Numbered from the stretch's first letter, positions 15,301 to 21,888 are shown. The stretch: 21,888 nucleotides of DNA from Ruminococcaceae bacterium UBA1730 (GCA_002315935.1 DCII01000041.1:1-21888); one strand, 5' to 3'. Notes: generated from the letters alone by a model not told the origin. Translations and numbers: made by a program.

Positions 15301-16723
15301 TTACATCACTGTCAGGCATTGTTGAAACATCTGCTGGATTGGAAGTCCATGAAACATCATATCCCGTGGGAGCATAAGGAGTTGTAATTGAAGGAATGGA
15401 AGCTCCATAATAAACATTTTCTATCTTATCGAGCTGACCGTCATTTTCATCCTTATAAATGACATTGTGCTGATTCCTTTTATAATATACATTTATATTT
15501 GCCATCGCAGTCGGGTTCTCTTCGAGAGTTACCGAAATGACATTATCCTTATTTTCGGAATCGTAGGTGAAGCCTGTAACCGCTTTGGAAGTGTCAAAAT
15601 TGATTGTTGAACCATCCTTACCTGTTTCTTCAGTCGTAACAGGATCGCCGTACTTACCTGTTGTGTCCATGAAATACTTGTTGACCTTATATTTTACATC
15701 CGAGGGAGGAAGTGCTTCCCAAACAGCGAAGAAGGTAACATCCGAATATCCGAATGTAAGAGCAGCTATATCAGCATCACCCATAGCGGCTCCGCCTTTA
15801 GTTGCCGACCAACCCTTGAATGCATTCTTTGCAAGCGTGGGAACATCACTGATTACGGAAGCTGAGCTGCCGATGATACCACTTGTGCTCTTTGTTTTGG
15901 ACTTGTCCGCAAATTCGCCGCCGTTTGCATCGAATGTGATTTTGCTTTCGATTGAAATTGAAGCGGGATTTGAAACAACTTTATAATCAAATTCGTCCAT
16001 TTCGGCAATCTGAGTAATCTTTGAACCAACAATCTTCGAAACGGATGTGGCGTTCATATAGTTTTCTTCAGAACGGAAGAACTCAACGGGAATAGTCATT
16101 GAGCTTTCGACTGCAGCTTTGACATAATCGTTGTCGTTGACTTTAAACGGAATTTCGTAAAGGAAGGTATCGCCGTCAAGAGGAGCGGGGGTGTTATCAA
16201 CAGTTGCACCTTCCGCATTCTTAATCTTTCTTGCGACCTCAACGCCGGTTGTAATAAAATTGACCTTATCAAGCATATCGTCGAGATCCTTGTAACCGTA
16301 TGCCTTTGCCGTATCATCATCGACATACTTTCCGTCAAGAGCATCACACAAAGCACCACAGGCACTGTCATCTTCAAATTCGGCAATCGAAACAGCCGAA
16401 ATATATTTGTAGTCCGGGTTTTTGACATCAACATCTTCCTCTTTACCACCCTTTGTGAGCTGATAATCAAGGAAATTGTTGTCAAAGAAGAGAAGAAGAG
16501 TTGCACCGCCTGCGTTATAGCTTGTGTCCGCATAAACACGGGCAACAATCTCATCGCCGGGCTTTGCCTTGGTTGTTTCAACGTAGTTGTCCCCATCTTT
16601 TCTGAAGAACTTGATTGTAAGCTCAACAGTGTCTACGCTGGCTGCACTTACGCCGACTGCCATAGTTGAAAAAATCATAACAGCAGCAAGGAACATAGCA
16701 AGTGCTTTTTTCATGAGTTTCAT
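12389..16723 (-). CDS. Giant secreted InlB-repeat surface protein with NPATG cell-wall anchor
   Basis: 1444 residues. A signal peptide (about 1-28, cleavage near GVSAAS) precedes an acidic beta-rich domain (about 30-262) loosely like cohesin or adhesin folds. About 15 beta-repeats of 56-77 residues follow (263-1292 and 1347-1402), most ending in the GW-x(n)-MP-x-x-D-V-x-F-x-A pattern of InlB B-repeat/Flg_new modules. Repeats at 563-712 and 713-861 are near copies. A Gly/Ala/Val block (1293-1346) interrupts repeats 14 and 15. The C-terminus has NPATG (1409-1413), a hydrophobic helix (1414-1436) and KKKKEDEE, a sortase-type anchor. ATG 16723 has AAGGAGG upstream. It is probably an adhesin or surface-layer-like protein; the ligand is unknown and no sortase gene is in the window. 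Confidence 0.9.
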   Translation of the reverse strand: MKLMKKALAMFLAAVMIFSTMAVGVSAASVDTVELTIKFFRKDGDNYVETTKAKPGDEIVARVYADTSYNAGGATLLLFFDNNFLDYQLTKGGKEEDVDVKNPDYKYISAVSIAEFEDDSACGALCDALDGKYVDDDTAKAYGYKDLDDMLDKVNFITTGVEVARKIKNAEGATVDNTPAPLDGDTFLYEIPFKVNDNDYVKAAVESSMTIPVEFFRSEENYMNATSVSKIVGSKITQIAEMDEFDYKVVSNPASISIESKITFDANGGEFADKSKTKSTSGIIGSSASVISDVPTLAKNAFKGWSATKGGAAMGDADIAALTFGYSDVTFFAVWEALPPSDVKYKVNKYFMDTTGKYGDPVTTEETGKDGSTINFDTSKAVTGFTYDSENKDNVISVTLEENPTAMANINVYYKRNQHNVIYKDENDGQLDKIENVYYGASIPSITTPYAPTGYDVSWTSNPADVSTMPDSDVTYKASLSAKTYNYTFNANDTANLLVGSFPDAQPAKLVPYKYLDKNPADPKNEITPPTGYTFKSWDKEIPSEVTCDMEFEARYEAISYSVTYKVNHVEGDPTENVVSTNKHIGDKFNIDALPVVAGKQYTGWVCNGTTYAPDSEFTMPASDVVFEATESKTEYSYTFKAETADGTVKGKFADDAATKTDKYYYGETPSAPATKITAPEGYEFVSWTPDIPSTVTESKTFNATYKLSDYTVTYKVNHVEGDPTENVVFTNKHKGDKFNVNSLPEVAGKNYTGWVCNGVTYAPGTEFTMPASNVVFEATEGNIEYTYTFNAANADSSVIGQFEGGKTSVEAKYFYNATPDTPAAPTAPKGYEFEKWSPEVPEKVTESKTFNAVYKAINYSITYEISNAPDGVSAPAKAENKHYNDSVTIAKLPVVGDGYTIDGWYNNDEKVEPESDFTMPAENVTLTATVSTKKFNITFDPAGGDPVEPIEVEYGKPVNTLPDATRDDYDFNGWVDGDGAPVSSIDSMPANDVALTATWVRKEYKITYKYGKTVPEGAPELPAEDKSISGKTINVEGVPSLDGWSFDGWKYNGVVVTTFEMPKSDVEIIGEWRRKGGNLSFYLAKNEDGTPVGDPYDTKWVDEGESVVIPEIDPEQTGSTFLGWVDKDGGTLPATMPDADVDAFAKFELNSHKVTYYDSDGTTLLDQYDVTYGSEIPVANNPTPPAHEDPENYEYLFAGWTPANTYEYMPDQDLEFKATYVSVRLGSDHTATYMSDGKVIEVYVIHSGDPMKVPEDPTKFGKTFIGWSPEVPAVMPDYDVTFEAQWETNVDFNPVVVGGVVVAGAAVAAIATAAAVNTALITGAAIVGGVVVITGIHHVIEHSYNVTYKANGEVYRTFRIIEGAKIIVPKDPTKEGAEFKGWNPEVPERMPAEDIVFEAVWSDTNSDNPATGSVSVGLAAFAAISSAAVAAYLVSKKKKEDEE
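14141..15037 (-). repeat. Tandem near-copy of a 450-base repeat unit in the surface protein gene
   Basis: The unit at 14588-15037 (residues 563-712) is repeated at 14141-14587 (713-861). Each unit encodes one VTYKVNHVEGDPTENVV module plus one YTFxA module. The first 20 or so residues of each unit are almost identical and DNA identity is visibly high, indicating a duplication more recent than the other repeats. Confidence 0.8.
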
Positions 16724-16780
16724 GCGTTTTCCTCCTTAATTGCCTTAGGTGACATAAATGCACCTATATAAATACGGCTT

Positions 16781-16809
16781 ATTCTAACACACAAATCACG
16801 AAAATGCAA
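16781..16809 (-). promoter_or_regulatory. Candidate promoter of the surface-protein gene
   Basis: On the minus strand TTGCAT (16804-16809), a 17-base spacer and TAGAAT (16781-16786, 5 of 6) with extended TGT. The 5' leader is about 50 bases and includes a 5-bp hairpin (AGGTG/CACCT, 16746-16764). Confidence 0.55.
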
Positions 16810-16893
16810 GCAAATTCACAAATTTTTTTATTTTAATATTCTTTTATTCTATATAAGCAACAGATACTTCTTATTGTATTCAAATTTGAACGC

Positions 16894-16934
16894 AAAAACA
16901 GCAGTGCAGGCAATAAATTCACCCGCAGCTGCTG
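16894..16934 (-). terminator. Terminator of the cca-FemAB operon
   Basis: On the minus strand CAGCAGCTGC (16925-16934) pairs with GCACTGCTG (16899-16907), leaving one bulged C, and TTTTT follows (16894-16898). It lies 37 bases beyond the FemAB stop codon. Confidence 0.65.
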
Positions 16935-16954
16935 AATACGAAAGGATAACACAG

Positions 16955-16979
16955 ACAACCCAAGGTTGTTTTATTTTTT
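16955..16979 (+). terminator. Hairpin with plus-strand U-tract overlapping the FemAB stop
   Basis: ACAACC-CAA-GGTTGT followed by TTTATTTTTT on the plus strand. It would stop plus-strand transcription entering FemAB from the rear, but no plus-strand gene precedes it, so its role is unclear. The short 6-bp stem makes it weak. Confidence 0.3.
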
Positions 16980-18020
16980 GTTGATGATTTTTGCACGAAT
17001 TCCCTTTGTTTTCTTTCTGAATTTCTGAGCAGCATTGACCGCCGCAAAGCCTGTTTTGCTTATAATGAGGTCTGCTTCACCCATGAATTCCATGTAATCA
17101 CGGCAGAATTTCTTTTTGAACATAAATATTCCGTGAAGAGGATTATTTTCATCGGGATAACCTCCACGCAGGTCATACCACTTGCATCCTCTTGAAATTG
17201 TCCACTTTATAGCTTCCCATTGGAGCAGATAATTCGGCTGAAGGTCACGATGCTCATTCGAGCTTGCACCATAAAGCCACCAGACCTTATCGCCATACTG
17301 AACATGAAGAGTACAGCCGATAGCTTCTCCGTTGTAATACGCAAAGCATATTCTTGCATTGTCGCCGAAAGCGTCCATAACACGCTTGAAATATTCGGGT
17401 CCTCTTGTGGCGAAGTTGTCTCTTTCACCCGTCACAAGCATAATTCTGTGAAATTCTTCCACAGACTCCGGACCTTTTTCAACAATTTCAACGCCCTCTT
17501 TGATAGCTCTGCGAACGCAGTTTCTTGCCTTCGGATGGATAAGTGCCATCGCTTCCTCATCGTTTTCTCCGTTGAGAGCGAGTCGGAAGATGTATCTTGA
17601 CTGAATTGTGTTGTATTCAAGAGCGTTATCCTTGAATGTGAAGCCGAGCGAACGCAGAAGCTCTGAATAATCCGTATCCGAAATCAATGCATCGGTGTCA
17701 ATTGTGAACGCATATGCCTTGTTTTTTGTGCCGTATTCCTTTGCACCCATCAGAAGCTCCGTAACGGTTTCCTTATCGGCAAGGTCACATACCGGTCCTC
17801 TTGGGGCATACATCATTTTCCACGGAACTATCGGCATTTTTCTGAACAGGACGGCACAGGTACCCTTGATTTTTCCTGCTGAATCCCTGACGATAAAGCC
17901 CTTCCATTCCCACTCTTTTTTGACTTTTCCCCATGCGGAGCTTTGCATCATGTGTCCCTTCGGATGAGATGCAACAAACGCATCAAATTCTGCCGCATTT
18001 TTAATATCAACTATCTCCAT
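16971..18020 (-). CDS. FemAB-family aminoacyl transferase (lipid II bridge formation-type, GNAT fold)
   Basis: 349 residues, typical for FemX/FemAB-like proteins with two GNAT-like halves. Early motifs MQSSAWGKVKKEW and YAPRGPVCD, the middle segment HPKARNCVRRAIKEGVE and the late DLRGGYPDENNPLHGIFMFK with the KKKFC tail match the peptidoglycan-bridge family. Members use aminoacyl-tRNA to add amino acids to the lipid II stem peptide at the inner membrane face; some relatives have other acceptors. There is no signal peptide. The start overlaps the end of cca by 14 bases, with an AAAGGAG site inside cca, so the two form an operon. Its dependence on charged tRNA offers a loose functional link to cca, which is inference. 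Confidence 0.88.
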   Translation of the reverse strand: MEIVDIKNAAEFDAFVASHPKGHMMQSSAWGKVKKEWEWKGFIVRDSAGKIKGTCAVLFRKMPIVPWKMMYAPRGPVCDLADKETVTELLMGAKEYGTKNKAYAFTIDTDALISDTDYSELLRSLGFTFKDNALEYNTIQSRYIFRLALNGENDEEAMALIHPKARNCVRRAIKEGVEIVEKGPESVEEFHRIMLVTGERDNFATRGPEYFKRVMDAFGDNARICFAYYNGEAIGCTLHVQYGDKVWWLYGASSNEHRDLQPNYLLQWEAIKWTISRGCKWYDLRGGYPDENNPLHGIFMFKKKFCRDYMEFMGEADLIISKTGFAAVNAAQKFRKKTKGIRAKIINKK

Positions 18021-19362
18021 TTTCGGCTCCTTTCACCAATTCTGAAGCCCTCTTGAGAAGAGCTTCTTTTTCGTTTTCTATTCTGTCATCAATTACTTCA
18101 TTGAACAGCTTTTTAAGCACCTCTCCCATAAGCGGAGAAGGCTCAACGCCTGATTTTTCAAGGTCTTTTCCGTTGATTGCCAAATCTTTTATTTTAAAAC
18201 ACGAGTCTTCTTTTTCTATTTCTTCAATGATTTTCAGACCGATTTCATTCTCTTTGAGTGCCGGCTCATAAACATGAGGGGCGTGTGCCGCCGAATCGGC
18301 TCTGCGAACCTCAAAAAGTGCTTTAACAGCATCCATTCCGAATTCTGCAATATACCTTCGGAATGTCTTTTTACTTATCATGTGCGGCCAGAAGTCATGA
18401 TATTCCACATATATCAGAACACGCTCACGGATTCTTTTTGACGCCTTCATGGTTGCAAGTGAGCTTTCCGCAATTCTGCAGCTTATTTCTGCGTGATTGT
18501 AAAAATGGTCAATGCCGTTTTCATCGGTGGTTCTGGTATGTGGCTTTCCCGAATCATGGAACAGCATGGCGAGCCGAAGCTCTGTTTCCGGAGCAACGGC
18601 AGCAACAGATTTAACGGCGTGAGTCCACACATCATAAACATGATACGGATTGTTCTGAACGCAATTTTCCATCGGCTCAAGCTCCGGAAAAATCTCAAAA
18701 ATAACATCGGAAAAATCAGTCAAAATCCGTTCCACAGCCTGTCCGCAAAGAAGCTTGCAAAGCTCGGAAAATATGCGTTCGCACGACACATTCTTGAGCA
18801 GTTTTTTATTGTCATGTATACTTTTGACCGTTTTTTCGTCTATTTTAAAATCAAGAACAGATGAAAACCGAAGTGCTCGGAGTATGCGTAAAGCATCCTC
18901 TCCGAAGCGTTTATCCGGTTCACCTACACAGCTTATCAGCCTGTTTTCAATATCATTTCTGCCGCCGAACGGGTCAACAATTTCGCCGTCTGACGAAACA
19001 GCAACGGCATTTACGGTAAAGTCACGACGCATGAGGTCCTCTTCTATTCTGTCCGTAAACCTGACCGAATCGGGATGACGGTTATCGGAATATCCGCCGT
19101 CAACACGGTAGGTAGTTATCTCGATGCTCATATCATCAATAATAACTGTTACTGTTCCGTGCTTTATTCCCGTTTCAATCACTCGAAAACCGTTGAAGGC
19201 ATTCAGAATTTCTTCGGGAAGAGCAGAGGTTGTTATATCCCAGTCGTCTGCATCTCTGCCCATGAAGGCATCACGCACCGCTCCGCCCACAACATAGGCA
19301 GAATAACCGTTTCCGTTGAGAATTTTCAACGCCCTATTGACTTGAGAAGGAATTTTAATCAT
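18007..19362 (-). CDS. cca: CCA-adding tRNA nucleotidyltransferase with HD domain
   Basis: 451 residues from ATG 19362; a longer frame opening with TTG 29 codons upstream runs into the neighbouring gene and has no family-like sequence. The head domain has GGAVRD 26-31, metal-binding D40 and D42 in DDWDITT, RRDF 112-115 and the ALRILRALRF segment, all class II CCA-adding enzyme motifs. An HD domain (LAMLFHDSGKP, then FYNHAEIS) lies in the C-terminal half, as in HD-type CCA enzymes with possible phosphohydrolase activity. It repairs or builds the tRNA 3' CCA end. No Shine-Dalgarno sequence is visible before the ATG, so initiation may be leaderless or unusual. The -10 of the divergent gene overlaps its start codon. 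Confidence 0.95.
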   Translation of the reverse strand: MIKIPSQVNRALKILNGNGYSAYVVGGAVRDAFMGRDADDWDITTSALPEEILNAFNGFRVIETGIKHGTVTVIIDDMSIEITTYRVDGGYSDNRHPDSVRFTDRIEEDLMRRDFTVNAVAVSSDGEIVDPFGGRNDIENRLISCVGEPDKRFGEDALRILRALRFSSVLDFKIDEKTVKSIHDNKKLLKNVSCERIFSELCKLLCGQAVERILTDFSDVIFEIFPELEPMENCVQNNPYHVYDVWTHAVKSVAAVAPETELRLAMLFHDSGKPHTRTTDENGIDHFYNHAEISCRIAESSLATMKASKRIRERVLIYVEYHDFWPHMISKKTFRRYIAEFGMDAVKALFEVRRADSAAHAPHVYEPALKENEIGLKIIEEIEKEDSCFKIKDLAINGKDLEKSGVEPSPLMGEVLKKLFNEVIDDRIENEKEALLKRASELVKGAENGDS

Positions 19363-19365
19363 AAT
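19337..19365 (+). promoter_or_regulatory. Promoter of the ArsC-like gene, inside the start of cca
   Basis: TTGACT (19337-19342), a 17-base spacer and CATAAT (19360-19365); each hexamer matches 5 of 6. The first three bases of the -10 are the complement of the cca start codon. The next feature is an AAGGAAA site at 19381, then the ATG at 19396. Confidence 0.65.
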
Positions 19366-19395
19366 GTTAATAAAAATGTAAAGGAAATGTTTTGT

Positions 19396-19737
19396 ATGAA
19401 TATTCAGATTTTCGGAACAAATAAATGCTTCGATACCAAAAAGGCTCAAAGATATTTCAAAGAAAGAAACATAAAATTTCAGTTCATTGACCTTACTCAG
19501 AAGGGACTGAGCAAGGGTGAATACAACAGCGTTAAATCCGCCGTCGGCTCTATGGAAGCTCTCATTGATGAAAAGTCAAAAGCATACGAGAAAAATTTCA
19601 TAAAATATCTTGCAAGCAAAGAAGCCGTTGAAGAAAAGCTCCTTGAAGACCCCGCACTTTTCAGAACTCCTATAGTCCGAAACGGCAGAAATGCTACTGT
19701 CGGATATTGCCCCGATATATGGAAAACCTGGGAATAA
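19396..19737 (+). CDS. ArsC/Spx-family thioredoxin-fold protein
   Basis: 113 residues from ATG 19396, which has AAGGAAA upstream; a longer in-frame opening lies antisense to cca. The frame starts IQIFGTNKCFDTKKAQRYF, the beta-alpha start of the ArsC/Spx fold with a single active-site Cys (C11), and ends with LFRTPIVRNGRNATVGYCPDIW, where R90-T-P is the conserved cis-Pro segment. A second Cys, C105, lies near the end. Family members are arsenate reductases or RNA-polymerase-binding redox regulators (Spx). The CxxC of Spx is absent and no ars operon is nearby, so the role is open. It is the only plus-strand gene, divergent from cca by 33 bases and ending directly against the fucosidase stop. 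Confidence 0.85.
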   Translation: MNIQIFGTNKCFDTKKAQRYFKERNIKFQFIDLTQKGLSKGEYNSVKSAVGSMEALIDEKSKAYEKNFIKYLASKEAVEEKLLEDPALFRTPIVRNGRNATVGYCPDIWKTWE

Positions 19738-21162
19738 TCAATATGCTTCAAACTTGCTGATGGTCGCAAAGCATCTTGCCTTGTTGATAACAAGCTTGAA
19801 ATATCTTACTCTGATTTCATCGAATCGGCAGATTCTCTTGTAACCTATTATCGTTTCGGCGGCGAGTTTTTTCCACTTGCCGTCTATTTTTGCATAAAGT
19901 GAGAATTTTTCAATCTGCTGACCTGTTCTGATATGTTCTCCGAGAACTATTTTATCAATATCGTATTCGTCACCGAGGTCAAGAATCAGCTCCGCTCCTT
20001 CGGGTTCATCGCCCGAATGCCAGTATTCTTCGGGATTGCCGCTAAGAGCCATCTGACCGGTGTGCTTTTCGTCAAGATGTCTGTTATCCGTTATTATTGA
20101 GCCTTCTGCAAGGTTTTCATTGAAGTCAATTTCAAGCTGTGCACCGACAGAAAGAAGGGTTTCAACATCCTTTTCGTTGATTCGTCCTTCAGGCATCGGA
20201 GGAATGTTGAGCAGAAGGCTTGCATTAGCACCAACCGAATTATAATAGATCTGCATAATTTTAGTAAGCGGTTTGATATTGTAATCGTCATCGGGATGAT
20301 AAAACCAGCCTTTTCTGATTGAAACATCAACCTCTGACGGATACCATATGAGCTTGTTGCAATTTCTTATTACCTTTCTGCTTCCGAGGTCAAGTGCAGT
20401 CGGGTTGACCGTCTTCGGCGGCTTCGAAATATCCTTCTGACTTGCGGAGGCAATAAGCTCATGATTTGAGTGATAATACGGCACAACATTCCATTCGCTC
20501 TTGCGGCAGACTCCCGATTCATTTCCGCACCAACGGACATCGGGACCGCAGACATTGATAACCGCATCCGGCTGAAGCTCACGGATTAGAGCATAATAGC
20601 TCTCCCAATCGTATTCCTGCTTTCTTCCGTTTTTGCCTTCTCCGCACGCACCGTCAAACCATACGCAGAAAAGCTCCCCGTAATTCGTAAGAAGCTCACG
20701 GAGCTGATTTCTGAAAAATTCATTATATGCTTCGCCGGAGCCGTAGGTTGCTTCGTGCCTGTCCCAAGGAGAAACATATATTCCGAATTTAATTCCGAAT
20801 TCCCTGCACGCAGCCGCACATTCTGCAACAACATCGCCCTTGCCGTCCTTCCATTTGCTCGAAGCAACGGAATGGTCGGTATATTTTGTCTGCCAGAGGC
20901 AGAATCCGTCATGATGCTTTGCGGTTAGAATTATTCCTCTCATGCCTGAGAGCTTGCAGAGCTTTGCCCACTGACGGCAATCAAGCTTTTCGGGAGCAAA
21001 CAGCTCGGGGTCTTCGTTACCGCTTCCCCATTCGGAATTTGTATATGTATTCATTCCGTAATGCATAAATGCATAAAATTCCATTTCGTGCCACTTGAGC
21101 TGGCGTTCACTCGGAACAATACTTGCGGCATATTTTACATATTCGGGAATTTTTTTCTTCAT
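19738..21162 (-). CDS. GH29 alpha-L-fucosidase with C-terminal F5/8-type domain
   Basis: 474 residues from ATG 21162. GH29 catalytic domain about 15-350: HYGMNTYTNSEWGSGNEDP, AKHHDGFCLWQTKYTDHSV with the substrate-binding His pair, YVSPWDRHEATYG and VWFDGACGEG with probable nucleophile D170. The C-terminus (about 375-474) resembles a coagulation-factor 5/8 discoidin-like carbohydrate-binding module (ELILDLGDEYDIDKIVLGEH). There is no signal peptide, so it probably acts in the cytosol on imported fucosylated oligosaccharides. The layout fits the GH29 branch acting on alpha-1,3/1,4 linkages, but linkage is inferred. It is translationally coupled to the XRE regulator by an ATGA overlap with an AAAGGAAG ribosome site. 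No terminator is visible, and its stop codon abuts that of the ArsC-like gene. Confidence 0.93.
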   Translation of the reverse strand: MKKKIPEYVKYAASIVPSERQLKWHEMEFYAFMHYGMNTYTNSEWGSGNEDPELFAPEKLDCRQWAKLCKLSGMRGIILTAKHHDGFCLWQTKYTDHSVASSKWKDGKGDVVAECAAACREFGIKFGIYVSPWDRHEATYGSGEAYNEFFRNQLRELLTNYGELFCVWFDGACGEGKNGRKQEYDWESYYALIRELQPDAVINVCGPDVRWCGNESGVCRKSEWNVVPYYHSNHELIASASQKDISKPPKTVNPTALDLGSRKVIRNCNKLIWYPSEVDVSIRKGWFYHPDDDYNIKPLTKIMQIYYNSVGANASLLLNIPPMPEGRINEKDVETLLSVGAQLEIDFNENLAEGSIITDNRHLDEKHTGQMALSGNPEEYWHSGDEPEGAELILDLGDEYDIDKIVLGEHIRTGQQIEKFSLYAKIDGKWKKLAAETIIGYKRICRFDEIRVRYFKLVINKARCFATISKFEAY

Positions 21163-21536
21163 ATCGTACTTCCTTTCACGATTGAATTGAGAACTCCCGT
21201 CCAGTATTCGGGAGAAATATTGTTTTTCATTGCAGAGCGAAGAACTCCTATAAGTGCAGGACACTCGGAAACATATCGGAACATTTCGGGCGGAAGCATT
21301 CCTCTGTCTGCATAGGCGAGCAAACGGAATTTTTCCGAATTTTCAGAATCGAGACCGAGCCTTGCAATAAGCTTCTGAAGGTCGGAATCATCCGGAGGGG
21401 ATTTGTTTTTGCCCTTCTCCATGTTGCTGATATACTGTGCTGTTTTGTTGAGAGCTTCGGCAAGGTCATCCTGCGACAAGCCAACCTGCTCACGCATTTC
21501 CCTGAGCATCATGCCGAATGCCGATGGAGCATACAT
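21159..21536 (-). CDS. XRE-family HTH regulator, coupled to the fucosidase
   Basis: 125 residues. An N-terminal Cro/CI-type HTH (about 8-60) has LREMREQVGLSQDDLAEAL followed by TAQYISNMEKGK. The C-terminal half (about 62-125, AYADRGMLPPEMFRYVSE and on) is uncharacterised and may sense a ligand or mediate dimerisation. ATG 21536 has an AAGGGAGGA site. Its stop codon TGA overlaps the fucosidase ATG. The promoter and a 54-bp near-palindrome lie directly upstream, which suggests autoregulation and co-control of the fucosidase. The effector is unknown. Confidence 0.9.
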   Translation of the reverse strand: MYAPSAFGMMLREMREQVGLSQDDLAEALNKTAQYISNMEKGKNKSPPDDSDLQKLIARLGLDSENSEKFRLLAYADRGMLPPEMFRYVSECPALIGVLRSAMKNNISPEYWTGVLNSIVKGSTI

Positions 21537-21553
21537 AAAGCTTCCTCCCTTCC

Positions 21554-21607
21554 GCTATACTCTATTGAAAAATAAACAAATTTATTTATTTCTTAATAGA
21601 GAATAGC
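21554..21607. promoter_or_regulatory. 54-bp near-palindrome over the -10 and leader of the XRE-fucosidase operon
   Basis: The 54-base stretch pairs with its own reverse complement at 23 of 27 positions, plus two G-U pairs if transcribed. The outer arms GCTATTCTCTATT and AATAGAGTATAGC differ at one position. The outer left arm contains the -10 hexamer. It could be a two-site operator for the XRE protein or a 5' leader hairpin. Confidence 0.6.
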
Positions 21608-21628
21608 ATACCTGCCTACTGATGTCAA
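21600..21628 (-). promoter_or_regulatory. Promoter of the XRE-fucosidase operon
   Basis: On the minus strand a perfect TTGACA (21623-21628), a 17-base spacer and TATTCT (21600-21605, 4 of 6) with extended TGC. The leader is about 57 bases. A short TCAAG-CATT-CTTGA palindrome (21625-21638) covers the -35. Confidence 0.75.
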
Positions 21629-21659
21629 GCATTCTTGAAAAAAATCCGCTTACATCTTG

Positions 21660-21710
21660 AAAAAATCCGCTTGCCTTCAGCAATAACACAGAAGAGCAAC
21701 CGGATTTTTT
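21660..21710. terminator. Bidirectional terminator after the partial right-edge gene
   Basis: The 15-base arms AAAAAATCCGCTTGC (21660-21674) and GCAACCGGATTTTTT (21696-21710) pair with one mismatch around a 21-base loop. T-runs exist on either strand, so it can end transcription from both sides. It lies 11 bases past the stop of the right-edge gene. Confidence 0.75.
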
Positions 21711-21721
21711 GATTCGTGGGA

Positions 21722-21888
21722 TTAATTGACAACACCAATCTCGTTGGTTTGTTGATAGAACTCAAAACCTGAATATTCATAATACTCTTCAGGCGTCATT
21801 GCACCTCTCATTTCTTCTATGACACGGTTATAATTCACTGCAGTTTTCCAACTTGTGCAGCCGCTTGTAGCGATAACAGCGTTGTTGA
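21722..21888 (-). CDS. C-terminal part of an unrecognised protein, cut by the window edge
   Basis: An open frame on the minus strand enters from the right edge and ends at TAA (21722-21724), giving 54 residues. It contains SGCTSWKTAVNYNRVIEEMR, then GAMTPEEYYEYSGFEFYQQ and ends EIGVVN. It has no hydrophobic segment and several Tyr and Glu residues. The terminator just downstream supports this as a real gene end. I do not recognise the family and assign no function; the N-terminal part is outside the window. Confidence 0.65.
   Translation of the reverse strand, partial: NNAVIATSGCTSWKTAVNYNRVIEEMRGAMTPEEYYEYSGFEFYQQTNEIGVVN

Noticed and set aside
12389..16723. Many plus-strand open frames opposite the surface protein, and some out of frame on the minus strand
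   Set aside because: They arise from the biased, repetitive codon pattern of the repeats and show no domain or ribosome site.
19075..19395. Upstream extension of the ArsC-like gene by 107 codons
   Set aside because: It is antisense to cca, and the family fold begins at the Met at 19396, which has its own ribosome site.
19363..19449. Upstream extension of cca by 29 codons from a TTG
   Set aside because: It overlaps the ArsC-like gene start and its sequence does not look like the family N-terminus; GGAVRD spacing fits ATG 19362.
21163..21264. Upstream extension of the fucosidase by 34 codons
   Set aside because: It overlaps the XRE gene; the ATG at 21162 has the ATGA overlap and an AAAGGAAG site.

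Overview
The window looks like a chromosomal segment of a low-to-moderate-GC Gram-positive anaerobe, most likely a gut Oscillospiraceae/Ruminococcus-type clostridium. This is inferred from the gene families (zinc-ribbon Ser/Thr kinase with a DUF6273-like tail, InlB-repeat surface protein with an NPATG anchor, GH25 and GH29 enzymes, FemAB-type transferase) and from strong AGGAGG-type ribosome binding sites. I see no rRNA, tRNA or CRISPR array. Of 18 coding regions, 17 are on the minus strand. The only plus-strand gene is a small ArsC/Spx-like gene.

Layout from high to low coordinate, the direction of minus-strand transcription. A partial gene enters at the right edge and ends at a bidirectional terminator. 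An XRE regulator with a consensus-like promoter and a 54-bp near-palindrome is translationally coupled (ATGA) to a cytosolic GH29 alpha-L-fucosidase. The fucosidase stop abuts the stop of the convergent ArsC-like gene. That gene is divergent from cca at 33 bp, and its likely promoter lies inside the start of cca. cca overlaps a FemAB-family gene by 14 bp. A 1444-residue secreted InlB-repeat protein follows.

The 593-bp gap at 11796-12388 holds a nested inverted-repeat (MITE-like) element rich in hairpins. Next come a LysR regulator with a perfect consensus promoter, a solitary TRAP large-permease-type transporter and a two-helix small membrane protein. A dTDP-sugar operon follows: rfbA, a diverged second RfbA-like protein with altered catalytic motifs, and rfbB; rfbC and rfbD are not in the window. 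A HAD-family phosphatase and a secreted GH25 muramidase come next. The last group is a zinc-ribbon/DUF4234 membrane protein, a DUF2752 membrane protein and a membrane-anchored zinc-ribbon Ser/Thr kinase, ending in a hairpin terminator.

Much of the window concerns the cell envelope: nucleotide-sugar supply, a wall-bridge-type aminoacyl transferase, a muramidase, a large surface adhesin-like protein and an envelope-spanning kinase. The least explained items are the degenerate RfbA paralogue, the matching zinc ribbons on two proteins of one cluster, the transporter with a GTG-start two-helix partner, the internal hydrophobic block in the surface protein, and the regulatory palindrome in front of the XRE-fucosidase pair.
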